The notes beneath the pieces were generated by a model. It was not told the DNA's origin. It saw only the letters and a list, made by a program, of their open reading frames with translations, and searched no databases. Shown piece by piece: positions 34,241-47,879 of a DNA stretch of 64,000 nt. Source of the DNA: Cryptomeria japonica (lineage: Eukaryota > Streptophyta > Pinopsida > Cupressales > Cupressaceae); NCBI RefSeq assembly GCF_030272615.1, contig NC_081406.1, positions 211,084,997 to 211,148,996 on the forward strand. The letters run 5' to 3'. Within the stretch, counting starts at the first letter, position 1. Every line of letters starts with the position of its first letter. A program made the translations under genes and the position numbers.

Positions 34241-34329
34241 CGAGCATTACTTAAAAAAAAAAAAAAGACCAAGACATTTCAAATCATTTTTGCGGCCTCT
34301 TCCCATTCTCACGTTGCCGCCCCAACAAT

Positions 34330-35210
34330 GTACTCCCGCCCAGAGTAAGCATACTCCAGGTTTTGGATGAGGCACGTGAATCATGAACCGTTTTGACCGA
34401 TTAATGTTAGCTCCAAGCATTCTCGACTCATGGAATAGGGTTTGCAAAATGGGAGTAATGTCGACTCATGGAATAGGGCAGGTGTAAATCTCTGTCAACA
34501 TCCTCCAACCTGTGCAAAAATGGGAGCAATGTCGGCTCATGGAATAGGGCATGCTCCCGGGCATGAATCATATATCGTATGAATCGACATTTTTGGGGAA
34601 TTTTTTTTTCTAAAACAATTCATATGTTTTATTTTATGCTCCCACATTTTGCAGACATATCTACCAGGGCATTCACAACTACAACATCTGAAAATCTCCC
34701 TTAATGTTTCGATTGATGCCCAGACCCTATTCCAAGGTTCCAATCTCAAATGTGTACAAAGAGGGTGTTGGCAATGGTTGTGGATTTCGGTTCTACACCT
34801 ACCATGTGCATTTGCCTTAAGGTTTCAAAAATATTTTCAATAAATCTACTTTTTGCATATCGTGCATTCCATGAGACGCCATTTTTGTGAGGAATTTTAG
34901 CAGTTTAAATTCCTTGTTGATGTCTTCATAGTATTGAAAGTTTCTAAAGCATTTTAAAAGGTCTATTTTGTGCAATCCCAATGATCATTGTGTTCGACTA
35001 AAGACCAATAGGCTTCATTCCCCTTCTTTCATTCATTAGTATCAGACACCCATCTATTTTGCACCTGCAGATAGTGATGTTTCTGATTCTTCGATGACCT
35101 GGGTGCAGGTGTAAAGCTCTGTCAACATCTCCTAGCCTGTGCAAAAGTGGGAGCTTTGAAATGGCACACCAACTGTTTGAGAGACTGCCTCATAGAAATT
35201 GGAAGTTTTT
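34330..35210 (+). pseudogene. Possible pentatricopeptide-repeat gene fragments inside CACTA
   Basis: Around 35120-35205 the plus strand reads LLACAKVGALK in one frame and AHQLFERLPHRNW in another, the usual helix pair of plant PPR proteins. Near 34490-34530 a related TCAKMGAM segment occurs, and NVSIDAQTLFQ near 34710. The pieces are short, scattered over several frames and interrupted by unrelated DNA. They could be captured pieces of a PLS-type organelle RNA-editing factor, or chance. I give this limited weight. Confidence 0.35.
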
Positions 35211-37570
35211 GAACAAGGTATGAACATCTATCATAGGATAAATAATAGAGGATTTTTGTCACATGTTGTAGCTGCAATTGCCAGGGTACATGTTTTAAAG
35301 ATATTTTATATCATAGAATCAACATTCCAATGGCTATTTATTTTTTAAAATTTGGATATCGTATTCCCAATTGATGTCTATTTTCATGAAACTATTCCTT
35401 TAGGCAAGCAAAACAAGCCTAAAAAAACTACACAAGGCTTAAACCATTATTCATCCTAGAAAATCTCTTCATTAGCAAAAAAACCTATTCATACTTGAAA
35501 ACATTATTCACACCTAAAACATTGTCCATGCCTAAGACATTAATCACAACATGAAATAATATTCATAGTGTAAATAAACACTATTCATGTTTAAACTATT
35601 GTTCATAGATTCATTTAACCTCAAAAATTACTTTAGAAGCTCTTGAGTCCAAATTTGTTGTTCTCTATACAAATTATGGGGTTTGAAATCTATTTAGTAT
35701 GATTGTGTAATATCCCTTGTCCAATGATGATTGAAAAAAAAAGGAATATTCGCTGTCAAATCTGCAAGAGTCCTCAAAAAATGGGCATATGATGATGCAA
35801 CCTCAAATTCGTCTTATTTCATATCTAAATCAAACAAATGCCTCATTGATAGTCATAAATACATGTTATAGGCAGCTAATGTAAAATTACATGGACTGTC
35901 ACAATAATGTATCAAAATCAGACTTCACTAGATTATTGACATTTTGTCAAACATGTCATGCAACCTCTGAAAACATATTACAACTACAAGCCCATTCAAA
36001 TCTGATTATAAACCAGTTCCAATGCAATCATAGGATCTTTACATAGGCTGACTACCAAGATATATGCTACTAATTTTTTGAAGACATTAGACAGTCACTA
36101 ACTGAAGCATATATCTCAAAATTACAATGAAAGAAGAGGTCTGAAGAACCTGATTAAGCTATGCCCAAGTCTGGCGATGTAAACACCAACATTACTCATC
36201 CAAAATAAAGCCCTGTTAGAGTTATGATCTTCAATACTTTCTCTTAGACAAGAGATAAAATTAAAAATCACATGATTACTACAATAAATTTATCATCTTA
36301 TTAAAAATATAAATAATTACATTAGATATATATTCCACATAAAGAAAAGAAATGATGAAAATCATTTGTGTCTTAAATAATGAGATCAACAACTAAAAAT
36401 GGGAAAATAATATCCTAATTACGACTCCCTAATTAGTATAAGATACTATTTCCAATATTATACTAAGGATAAATATTCAAAAAGTATAATAATTACACTA
36501 ATACATATATCACTCTCACGCCTTCTTTGATTTGATATAAGGTCCCTCTATCCAAATATGAAGTCTCAAGGGAGTTGTATGTGTCAATTATTCAAGCTTC
36601 TTCTAAATCTATTCCAACCTCTTCTTCCAACATATGTCTTGATGATGGTTGAGGATCTTTAAACTTTGAAAATATGAATGAACACACTCCTCTAGACATG
36701 ATTCAAATACCACATTTAATTATACACATGGATGCATTAATAGACATGATTTAGGATGTGTGCAATGAAGTGTGGAGGTTCATGAGAAATATACATTACA
36801 TTTTTCTGAAGAAGATTTAGATTGCTATCCTCCTCCTTTGTTGACATCCCCTCCCCCATTGTCTAATATATCTATGACTTCTCCAACAACTTTTAATCAC
36901 AACAAGAGATAATTTTGTATGAGTTTCTTAAAGCCAACTTTATCACTCTCCCCTTGAAAAATTGAAGAAAAAATCATAAACAAAATTAGGACAATCTTTT
37001 TTTCAAGCATCATCAACTATTCCACTAATCAATGTCATGATTTGGAGATTAAAATTCAACAACTTATTGTAGTTCTAGTAACATTCAAATAATAGGTGAC
37101 AATGAGTTATACACTCATCATATCCCTTCTAAATGACATTTATAAACTATTATGTTTTTATCTTTCTATATGAAATCGGTATCTTAATTACCTATTAGGG
37201 GCTCATTGTCATTCATGGTACTACGATTTCATGTGTAATCATACTTGGGAGGCAACGCAATAGCCTAGTTCTTCTTGTCTCTACATTGTGGAGCAAGAAT
37301 AATAGTTGTCAATTGTTCCTCTTTTTTAAGGATCCACTTTACCTTTGTTCAGTTTTATCTTTTATAACTTGATATCCTTTCTTGTATAGAATTGTCCTTA
37401 GTACAAATTCTCTCCTTGATTGGATGTATGTGTTCCTTGATTAGGACCTCTTTCATTGTTTTGTAGGCAAATAAACAAAGACATCGACTTCTCCTCTCTA
37501 CTTATACACAAAATGGCTAATTGAAACCACTTCATATACAAAAAATGTCTCCTTGCACTGATCGAGCCTC
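35211..37570. other. No gene recognised (CACTA interior)
   Basis: AT-rich DNA with no long open frame on either strand and no transposase motif that I can identify. Confidence 0.6.
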
Positions 37571-37576
37571 AAAAAT
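37571..37576. other. Target site duplication AAAAAT (left)
   Basis: AAAAAT is repeated at 45189-45194, directly outside the inner Copia LTRs. Confidence 0.85.
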
Positions 37577-39063
37577 TATTGGCATTATAACAGACAATAA
37601 GAGATTGTTGGTATTTCAATAAGGATATTGAGAAGGTTGTTGATGATTATGGATATAACTGATTATGGATGTTTACTGTCTTAATATTATTATTTTGTCA
37701 TTGATGTCAAGGAATTGATTTCTGATTCAGTATGATGTTGCCATATCTTAAGAAGTATGTTTTGAAGACAGTTAAGATGTCGGTAAAAGGCACAAAAAGA
37801 ATGTAATGAATAAGGGGAGGAATAAGTTATTCAATGGGCAACTATTACCGAGTTAGACAATGATGAGATCATGATGTTTAGATTGTTTTGATATCCTATA
37901 TATGTTGTTGATTGTAAGGTTAATACTATACTATGTTACCGAGCAAAGAACCTAGTCGGTAAACCCTAAGGTTATCGCTATTGGTTAATGAAGGCGGAAT
38001 GTCTACCGAGTGAAGTTTAGTATTTACTGAGTTGCAACTGAGTAATAACAGAATGCATTGAATGAATAAAAGTATTATTTAATGAAGGAAGCTGATGAGA
38101 TGGAACTAATTAAATGGTTGGTATGCCGTGCATGAAGTCTGTTAAAGATCTATGGCAATGAAAGATCGGCAGGAAGATCTATAGCTCAGATTGAACCGCA
38201 ATACCCTAGCATAAGTTCCAAGAAATGTATGCAAGTTTCAAGGTGGGGTAAAACATTTTTAGATCGAAGGATACATTGAACTTGATCAAGTTTGAAGATT
38301 TGATGGCTATGATTGATCATGGGAAATGTGATCAAGGAGATTCAGCGGTTGGCAAATTGTTTATAAATAAGGAACTGTTGATAAACAATGCATGCGGGCC
38401 AGTGTAAGCACAAGGATGCTACATAGTGATTACCGAGCACTGAAGCTTGAAGACCTATTTTGATAACAAAGTATAGAGCCCAGCAGAAGGACAAGATAAT
38501 TCCTATGATTAGATTGTATTGAGCAAATAAGAATCTGCTTTAGCATTTTTAGATGTGAAGTTGTAGATATATTTTATTATTGTTATTTTGTAAAGTGATA
38601 CAAAATCTCTTAACCGAGTGGACTTAACAGTCTTATTTGTAAAACCCTCTAGCAAGGTGACATTCTTATTGAGTGTTTGAAATCCTTTAACAAGGTCACT
38701 TCTAACAAGGTGAAGATCCTAACAGATCTGAGGGAAATCCCTTAACCGGGTCACATCTAGCAATGTGTTTGTAATCTTTAACAGGATTTTCTTTTAACCG
38801 AGCATACTCTAGAAGAGTATATTTCTTAGTGGGTCTGAAATCCGACAGTGGTTTTTCCCTATTTGGGTTTCCATGTTAAATCTGGTGCTATATGTTTTGT
38901 GATCTTATCTATTTATGAGTTTGAATGCTTTACAATTTTTCTGATAAGGTTACCGAGGTTGAATATGTTGATTTTGTGGAAGATTAAGTTTGTATGATTC
39001 ACCCCCCCCCTCTCATCTTGTTAGCTTGACATCTGTACTAAACATTTAGTATCGGAACTATCA
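37577..39063 (+). repeat. 5' LTR of the inner Copia element
   Basis: Starts TATTGGCATTATAAC (first G of TG mutated; the 3' copy has TGTTGG) and ends GGAACTATCA. The ATTCACCCCCCC run near 38998 corresponds to the G-run hairpin of the other LTR families. Confidence 0.93.
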
Positions 39064-39065
39064 AT

Positions 39066-39077
39066 TGGTATCAGAGC
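39066..39077 (+). promoter_or_regulatory. Primer binding site, initiator-Met tRNA
   Basis: TGGTATCAGAGC, the standard plant Copia primer site, two bases after the LTR. Confidence 0.95.
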
Positions 39078-39128
39078 TTTGGACTCCAGAAGAAAAAGTT
39101 TAAAGGTACTTGAGGAAAAGATCCAAAG

Positions 39129-40130
39129 ATGTATAAGAGGGATGCACCGAAGCTGAACAAGTCAAGTTTCTCTACATGGCAGAAAAGGATGAAGCTACAC
39201 CTATCAAGAGTTGGAGAATATGTTGTATATTATCTGGAGAATGATTTCATTATATCGAGCACCTATCCATTGACAATGGAAGAGATAAAGGCAAAGAAAG
39301 AACATATCCAAGCAATGATTGAAATAATATATGCATTGACTGACTCAGAGTTTAATGATCTAGAAGGCTGCAATGATGTAAAGGCAATGTGCGATAAGTT
39401 CATATTTGTGTATGGTGGAGATGAACATATTCAAAGAGAAAAAGTGGATAGTCTAAGAGGACAACTTGAATCTATGAGGATGAATGAAGGTGAGAACATA
39501 ACCTAGTACAGTATAAGATTAAAGGAGATTGTCAATCAAATCAAAGGAGCAGGTGGAACTATTGAAGAAAAGGATATAACAAGTAAGTTGTTAAGAACTC
39601 TTCTACCAGCTTATGCAATCCGAGTCTCTGCAATCAATGAATTGAGATCTGTACCCAATATGCCAGTTTCTTTAGATGCTACTATCGGTAAGCTACATGC
39701 ATTTGAGTTAAGTAACTTTGATAACAGTGGGTCATTGGTAAATAAAGTTGAGTCTACATTTAGTTCTTTTCATATTGATGAATCTGATGATTACAATGAT
39801 AGAATGAGTAAGTACACTGAAGGGGATCACAGTGGAGCAAGTGAGAGATTTCGCAAGAACATGGAAAAAGTGCACAAACTATATGAGGAAATCAAGAAGC
39901 AAGAAGAGTTTGAAACACTATTAGCCAGAAGGTTACCGAGAGGCAAAGGTAAGTATAAACGAAAACTACCTTTGAAATGTTTCAATTGTGATAAGATAGG
40001 ACATATGGCCTCAAACTGTCCTGACAGAGAATCAAGTGAAAAGAGAGATTACCGAGATAACAGACAGAAAGATAATCATTACAGAGGACACCGAGACTTC
40101 AGAAGAAGAGATAGAAAGTCATGCCTAATA
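39129..40130 (+). pseudogene. Copia gag (nucleocapsid) of the inner element
   Basis: ATG at 39129 begins the capsid region (YKRDAPKLNKSSFSTWQKRM, a UBN2-type gag start). The frame has TAG at 39504-39506 and then continues through LLRTLLPAYAIRVSAINELR. One zinc knuckle, CFNCDKIGHMASNC, follows at about 39978-40020, then a basic RNA-binding stretch. Gag builds the virus-like particle and packages element RNA. It is fused in frame to pol, as usual in Copia. Confidence 0.9.
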
Positions 40131-43100
40131 GCCGATGAGGAATCAAATGATGATAAGTCAGACGAAACTGATACAGAGGAAGTAGTTTATGTGGCTATCA
40201 AAGATGGATCAGATGAAGAAAGGTATGAAGAAAAATTTTTAATATCTCATATAAATACTAATGATTCTTGGATCATAGATAGTGGATGCTCACATCACAT
40301 GACAGGTGATAAACACAAGTTTGTTATATTAGAAGATTATGATGGAGGCTATGTAAGTTTTGGTAATGATGCACCATGTCCAGTAAGAGGTAGAGGATCT
40401 ATAACACTTCTTGACAATGCAAAATGCAATGATGTTTATTGGGTTGAAGGTTTGAAATACAATTTGTTGAGTGTAGCACAGCTAAACAACACAGGTTACC
40501 GAATAGATTTTCAGAAAGGAATTGTCAAAGTTCATGACAAGCATGCAAAGTTAGCTGCTACCGGAACACAAACAAAAGGTAACACATTTCATCTTGACTC
40601 GACTTAGAATAAGTGTCTATATGCAAAGATAGATGATACCTAGTTATGGCATAAAAGGTTTTGTCATGTAAATTTTGATAATCTGATCAAAATAAGCAAG
40701 AAGCACCGAGTAAGAGGTCTACCGAGTCTTGAGAAACCTGAGAATGCTATGTGCCGAGGATGCCAGATGGGTAAGATGACAAGATCAAGATTTACAAGTA
40801 AGTCCTACACTTATAAGGGAATTTTAGATCTTGTGCATACTGATATTTGTGGTCCTATGAAAGTTCAGAGTTATTATGGTGATAAATATTTCATATTATT
40901 TGTGGATGATTACTCAAGGATGATGTCAGTTATGTTTTTAAAAGAAAAATCAAAAGCTTTTCAAATGCTTAAATGGTACAAGGCAAGAGTTGAAAATGAA
41001 ACAGGAAGACAACTGAAATGTCTTAGTTCTGATAGAGGAGGAGAATTCACTTCTGATGAATTTAACTTATTCTGCAATGATCATGGTGTTAAAAGACAAG
41101 TCTCTGCATCGAGAACTCCACAACAAAATGGGATAGCTGAGAGAAGAAACAAATCCATTGTGGATTGTGCTAGAACCCTGATGATTGAAAAGAAAGTGTC
41201 ACAAACATTTTGGAGAGAAGCAATAAGCACAACAGTTTACACCCTGAACCGAGTACAACTGAAGAAAGGAACTTTGAAGACACTATATGAAATCTGGTAT
41301 GACAAGAAACCTAATGTAAGTTATTTTAAAATCTTTGTGAGTAGATGCTATGTTCACAAAGATGACATAAATGGTAAGTTTGATCAGAAAAGTGAAGAAG
41401 GAACATTTCTAGGTTATTCTTCTAGAAGCAAAGCATTTAAATGTCTGGTCAAATCATTTAACAAAATAATAGAAAGTGCAAATGTGAAAATTGATGAATT
41501 TGCAGAAAGAAATGATGAAGGAAATTCCAAGGAACCAGAAGATTATGTTGAATTTGTCTATGTTCAACCGACAAGTCTTACCGAGAGGACTACTGAAGGA
41601 AATGAAGAGAATATCCAGTTACCAAGTGATGAAGAAGATCATATAGAGCCTACTGAGCCTATATTATCCAAGTATGTCAGAAGGAATCATGCATCAAGTC
41701 AGATTATAGGAGATAAGAATGATCCAGTAATGACAAGGAACAAACTGAGACAGAACACATGTCTGATATCTAAATTTGAACCGAGGATACTGAAAGAGGC
41801 ATTTAACAGTGAAGATTGGTTAAATGCTATGACAGAAGAGATTGATCAAATCAAGAAGAATGACACATGGACACTGGTCCCAAGACCGAAGGACAAAAAT
41901 TAAATTGGTACAAAGTGGATTTTCAGAAACAAGCTAAATGAAAAAGGTGAGGTCATTAGAAATAAAGCAAGACTAGTTTGCAAAGGTTATTCCCAAGAAG
42001 AAGGAATTGATTATGGTAGGAAACTTTTGCACCTATGGCAAGACTTGAAGGAGTAAGAACATTGTTGGCATATGCTACTTACAAGAATTTCAAGGTATAT
42101 CAAATGGATGTCAAATCTGCATTTCTGAATGGTATATTAGAAGAAGAAGTTTTTATTGAACAACTTGAAGGATTTTTTGAAGACAAGAATAAAGATCAGG
42201 TATGTAAATTGAACAAAGCTTTATATGGTCTGAAACAAGCACTTAGAGCATGGTATGAGAGATTGCACTCTTATTTGATCAAGATTGGTTTTATAAGGAC
42301 AAGTGAAAACAATAATATGTACATGAAGAATGATGAAAATGGAATCCTGATCTCAGCCATATTTGTTGATGATATTATCTTTTGTGGAAATGACTCTTTA
42401 TGCAAGAACTTTGGAAATGAAATGAGCAAATAATTTGAGATGTCATTAATCGGTGAGATAAAGTAATTTATAGGTTTACAGATACTGCAAATGAAAAATG
42501 AGATTTTCATTACTCAATCCAAGTACATAAAGGAAATCTTGAAGAAATTTGGAATGGAGGATTCAAAACCAGTAAGTACTCCTATGACTACCAACTGTAA
42601 ATTATCAAAGAATGATGAATCTGCATCTGTTGATGAGACACTTTACCGATCTATGATTGGAAAGTTGCAATATGTTGTTCACAGCAGGCCAGATATAGCA
42701 CATGCAGTAGGTATAGTTGCAAGATTTTCTACAGATCCCAAGGAAACACACATGACAACAATCAAGAGAATTTTTCAGATACTTAAAAGGCACTGAAGAT
42801 TATGACTTAGTATATCAGAAAGGAAATTACTTTGATTTAAAAGTTTATACTGATGCTGATTGGGCAGGCAACATTGATGACAGGAAAAGCACAAGTGGAG
42901 GAGCTTTCTTTTTAGGAGAAAGACTAGTAAGTTGGCTTAGCAAGAAACAAGGATGTGTTTCACAGTCAACAACAGAAGTTGAATATGTTGCTGCAGCATT
43001 GAATTGTACCAATATAGCATGGATCAAACAACTATTGGAAGGTATAAATGAGAAAGTTACTGAGCCAGTAACTATATTATGTGACAATACTAGTGCCATT

Positions 43101-43316
43101 AACATTTCAAAGAATCCTGTCATGCACTCTAAGACAAAGCACATCTCTATCAAGTATCATTATCTTAGAGAAGAAGTTCAAGAGAAGAAAGTGGTGTTGG
43201 AGTATGTTAGCACAAAGGAACAAATAGTAGATATCTTCACCAAGCCACTGCCAAGGGACACTTTTGAGTATCTCAGAAGTCAGTTAGGGGTCCTACCCCT
43301 ATCTTCCATTCACTAA
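40131..43316 (+). pseudogene. Copia pol of the inner element: protease, integrase, RT, RNase H
   Basis: The protease shows WIIDSGCSHHMTGD (Asp-Ser-Gly). The pre-integrase zinc region lies near 40649-40770 (HKRFCH ... CRGCQMGK). The integrase core has LVHTDICGPM, FVDDYSRMM and SSDRGGEFTS, then TPQQNGIAERRNKSI. RT has YQMDVKSAFLNGILEEEV, ALYGLKQALRAWY and FVDDIIFCG. RNase H has YTDADWAGNIDDRKST and SKNPVMHSKTKHISIKYHYL, ending at LGVLPLSSIH and TAA near 43316. Damage: TAG at 40605-40607 and near 40641; TAA at 41901-41903; a shift near 42020 (GETF region); TAA at 42431-42433 and a further stop near 42463; and a shift near 42790. Confidence 0.93.
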
Positions 43317-43667
43317 CTGAGTTCGGTGAAGGCATCAATTCGATGACTCTACAGAATATATTTTAGGAGTTGATGCTGATTTACACACTTTAGGAGGTTT
43401 TCTAAAGGTGTGCAGGAAACAATAATAGGGAACAGGAATTGAAGACAAAATGCTCTGACCGAGACTAAGTTGAGACCAAACAATAAAGGAAATCACTTCA
43501 TACAGGAATAAATTATGTTTTAGTTTTCTTTTTGGCATTGTTGTCAAAGGGGGAGAAGACTAATGTATGGGGGAGAAGACTAATGACAGGAGGAGAGCAT
43601 TTTAGCATTTCAACAATCTGAATCCAAATCATTTAGGTCAAATCAATTGGTTTTGCCATCAATGGCA

Positions 43668-43678
43668 AAGGGGGAGAT
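43668..43678 (+). promoter_or_regulatory. Polypurine tract of the inner Copia element
   Basis: AAAGGGGGAGA directly before the 3' LTR. The preceding phrase GCCATCAATGGCAAAG also occurs, reversed, at the other elements' tracts. Confidence 0.9.
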
Positions 43679-45188
43679 TGTTGGCATTATAACAGACAAT
43701 AAGAGATTGTTAGCATTTCAATAAGGATATTGAGAAGGTTGTTGATGATTATGGATATAACTGATTAAGGATGTTTACTGTCTTAATATTATTATTTTGT
43801 CATTGATGTCAAGGAATTGATTTTCTGATTCAGTATGATGTTGCCATATCTTAAGAAGTATGTTTTGAAGAGAGTTAAGATGTCGGTAAAAGGCACAGAA
43901 AGAATGTGATGAATAAGGGGAGGAATAAGTTATTCAATGGGCAACTATTACCGAGTTAGACAATGATGAGATCATGATGTTTAGATTTTTTTTGATATCC
44001 TATATATGTTATTGATTGTAAGGTTAATACTATACTATGTTACCGAGCAAAGAACCTAGTTGGTAAACCCTAAGTAACCTAGTCGGTAAACCCTAAGGTT
44101 ATCGCTATTGGTTAATGAAGGCGGAATGTCTACCGAGTGAAGTTTAGTATTTACCGAGTTACAACCGAGTAATAACAGAATGCATTGAATGAATAAAAGC
44201 ATTATTTAATGAAGGAAGCTGATGAGCTAGAACTAATTAAATGATTGGTATGCCATGCATGAGGTCTGTTAAGGATCTATGGCAATGAAAGATCGGCAAG
44301 AAGATCTACAACTCAGATTGAACCGCAATACCCTAGCACAAGTTCCAAGAAATGTATGCAAGTTCCAAGGCGGGGTAAAACATTTTCAGATCGAAGGATA
44401 CATTGAACCTGGTCAAGTTTGAAGATCTGATGGTTATGATTGATCATGGGAAATGTGATCAAGGAGATTCAACGGTTGGAAAATTGTTTATAAATAAGGA
44501 ACTGTTGATAAACAATGCATGTCGGCAAGTGTAAGCACAAGGATGCTACATAGTGATCACCGAGCACTGAATCTTGAAGACCTGTTTTGATAACATAGTA
44601 TAGAGCCCAGCAGAAGGAAAAGATAAGTCCTATGATTAGATTGTATTGAGCAAATAAGAATCTACTTTAGCATTTTTAGATGTGAAGTTGCAGATATATT
44701 TTATTACTGTTATTTTGTAAAGTGACAGAAAATCTCTTAACCGAGTGGACTTAACAGTCTTATTTGTAAAACCCTCTAGCAAGGTGACATTCTTATTGAG
44801 TGTTTGAAATCCTTTAACAAGGTCACTTCTAACAAGGTGAAGATCCTAACAGATCTGAGGGAAATCCCTTAACCGCATCACATCTAGCAATGTGTTTGTA
44901 ATCTTTAACATGATTTGTTTTTAACTGAGAATACTCTAGAAGAGTATATTTCTTAGTGGGTTCGAAATCCCACAGTGGTTTTTCCCTATTTGGGTTTCCA
45001 CGTTAAATTTGGTGTTATATGTTTTGTGATCTTATCTGTTTATGAGTTTGCATGCTTTACAGTTTTTTTGATAAGGTTACTGAGGTTGAATCTGTTGATT
45101 TTGTAGAAGATTAAGTTTGTATGATTCACCCCCCCTCTCATCTTGTTAGCTTGGCATCTATACTAAACATTTAGTATCAGAACTATCA
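43679..45188 (+). repeat. 3' LTR of the inner Copia element
   Basis: TGTTGGCATTATAAC to AGAACTATCA. It differs from the 5' copy by scattered substitutions and a short duplication of AACCTAG(T)TGGTAAACCCTAAG near 44055-44095, which explains its extra length. Confidence 0.93.
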
Positions 45189-45194
45189 AAAAAT

Positions 45195-47607
45195 GTGACA
45201 CCATTATTCAACAAGGGTTGATACTCTACAACACAATGCTTATCATTCATGAGCTCAAGGTGGTTGCTTTCATGCTCAATAAAAATATGATCAAAACTTT
45301 TTGTAGTTTCACCACCATCATAATATCATTTTGCTATTGTTAACATCATGCATCCTCATGCTATGCTAGAAATTCATCGGGCTCTTCAATTTATTCACTC
45401 TTTATATGTTAGTGACTACCTTAACTTATGAACCTTCAAATGAACCTTCAAATAAATCATCATAATGACCTCAAATAAATCATCATAATGACTACCTTTA
45501 ATTTTTTATTGTTCCATCCTACAATTTTGTATTTGAGGTATGTAAAATAGTTGCTCTATAGATTTTTTTTTATCTCTTTGCATTTTTGTTTGTTTCCTTC
45601 ATTATGTAATGTTTCCATGATTTCAAAAAATAAATATTTTAGGAACAAGGTTTGATATGCATATATTTCTTATATACCAGCTCAACAATTGAATGTTCGG
45701 GGTGTTATGGATATTTTAGTATAGACATTTAAAATATAGAAACCCTTGTTATAAAATCTTAGAACCGATTCCAACACCAAGAAGTAGGGTTATTTTAGAG
45801 ATTTTGGAAGTAACTACACATCAAATTTTGGGTGCCTTTGAAAAGAATGTGGTATGATGAAATCTTTGGGCATAAAATAGATGAAATGCACTCAATACTA
45901 CTGCTGCACAATATTTTGGTCGATGATATTTTTATGGAACAAAGGAGGGTGTATGGAACAACCAAATTCTTATCATTATAAACAATGACTATTTTAAGAT
46001 CCTTTTATGATGTGTAAGCTGAGAATATTTTATGAAAGGTCCCTAAATGAATATACTTTAAACTGATTTTAGAAATGACTATCAGATGTAGATAAAATGA
46101 ATTCTTTTTGGATTAGGATGGTACACAAAATCTACTATCAAAAGGTTGTCAAAAATTCTTGGGACTAGGAGGTGTGAACTGGCCTACTCTTCTACTTTTC
46201 ATGCCATCAACATTTGAGTTTGATTGTCATCATTTACTTTGCCAAATTATTCACATGTAACTCCTAAATGAATTTCCTACACACAAAATGATGAAAATAG
46301 GTTTGTTGATGGGGGCTTTCCTAGGTCAAACCTTGGGTTGTGAATTAACCTTGAAGTATAAGGTTTTCCATTTGAGGGAAAGGATAGATCTAGTTTAAAA
46401 ATGCTTAAAATTGAACATGATACCTTGATGAATCTTTCTTGAATCCTCACACAAGGTTTTAGGATGTCATGCAGACTGTTGATCATGAATGTTGTGCTTT
46501 AACTTGAATTCTCCTTCAATGCTTGATGAATGCTTGATTGCTTGTTCACTTGGAATTGAATTGATTTTTTAAGTAAGAGATCACTTGAATTGTAGGTAGA
46601 CCCCTTCAAATGACAGGGTAGGCTTCCTTTTATACCTAATCATACATAAAGTGTTTGAATTTTTTCTCACACATGAGGCAAGAAATGAGGGGTCATATTT
46701 TGGGTCCCAATCATGAGTACCAGGGCACCTAAGGCATCCTAGTCTTGTCAATTTAGGGTGGGACATGCTAAAGTGGGCATCAATGTCTCAAGATCAGATG
46801 GACCTTAAGTGATTGTCTCCCTTGCATATGATGTGTTTGGGTGATAAACTTCACCATTCTACTCACAAGAATTTTATTAAGTATCAAATATAGGGATCAT
46901 AACTTATTAATGATGTAGTGAAAGTCCTTCATGAAGGACTTCTAGAAGTATTTTTGGATGAGTCTTTGTCAAGTGCAGAGAAAATACAATTGATGCTTAA
47001 TGGATTTAAGGAACGTGCTTTCAAATTGGAAGTTAAAGTTTTGAAGGATGTAGAGAAGAAGGTGGAAGAGAAAAGACTAGAAGTTTTGGTGATTAGATGT
47101 GCAACAACACATATCCAACTACAAGAAAGCATATTTTTTTTTTAGAAAAGTGTAAAGGATGTAGTGGCAACATACATGTTTTAAAGGAAATGGCCTAAAT
47201 ATACTAAGGATATTAAGGGTCACATAGATATTATAGCATCACAAATTGTACAACTATCCAATACTATAGACATGAAGAATGATACAAAAGGAAACGAAAG
47301 GATTCAAATAGAAAACTTGTACATGCAACTAAATCCATTAACTCATCAGAAGAACAAAATTAAGAAATAACTTGATCATCTGAGAGATGTTGTAGACTTG
47401 CAACTCACTAGCTACTTAGTTTTTGCGGGTAAGATTTTTTTTTGTTTTGGTTATGGTTGTGGTGTTTGTAGGGAGACATTGACAAATTTATATCTATTTT
47501 CACTATTTAATGGTTTATGGGTTTGTAATGGTAATTTAATGTTCTTTCATATTTTTGTATAGATACTTTATAATAGCCTATTATAGTGATTTGTTATATT
47601 ATGGATA
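45195..47607. other. CACTA interior, no recognised gene
   Basis: Mostly AT-rich. The frame at 46918-47145 continues in part to about 47430 through stops and encodes a charged coiled coil (KERAFKLEVKVLKDVEKKVE). I cannot name it. A segment at 46300-46800 has LTR-like texture but no partner. Confidence 0.5.
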
Positions 47608-47879
47608 ATGTTGTGGGTCAGACGGCTTTGTCGTCGGTGCATGAAAGCATTGCATGAGTTCTAATTTTAAAAATTACATGAAACATTTTTAATTTATTTG
47701 ATTCAGTGTTATTGGAAAAAAAGTTTATCAATGATGTTTCCTTTCTCCAAGAATTGGATCTAGGATCTTTGTCAAATAATATGTAACATCCTATGACTAA
47801 ATATTTTCTTTACAAATGCTTATTTAATTTAATTATCATCTAAGCGTTAATTATAATTTATATCTGTGCGGAAGCAGAA

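Larger units (their letters stand above)
37577..45188 (+). mobile_element. Complete but mutated Ty1/copia element nested in the CACTA element
   Basis: LTRs of 1487 and 1510 bases flank an internal region with primer site, gag, protease, integrase, RT, RNase H and polypurine tract, all on the plus strand. Total length is 7612 bases. It lies in the opposite orientation to the outer Copia. Stops and frameshifts in gag and pol make it inactive. Confidence 0.95.

Noticed and set aside
42845-43153. Minus-strand open frame opposite the inner Copia RNase H
   Set aside because: The plus strand encodes a clear RNase H domain here; the reverse frame has no support.
37577-45188. Possibility that the inner Copia is still active
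   Set aside because: At least five stops and two frameshifts in gag-pol, and the first G of the 5' LTR is mutated.
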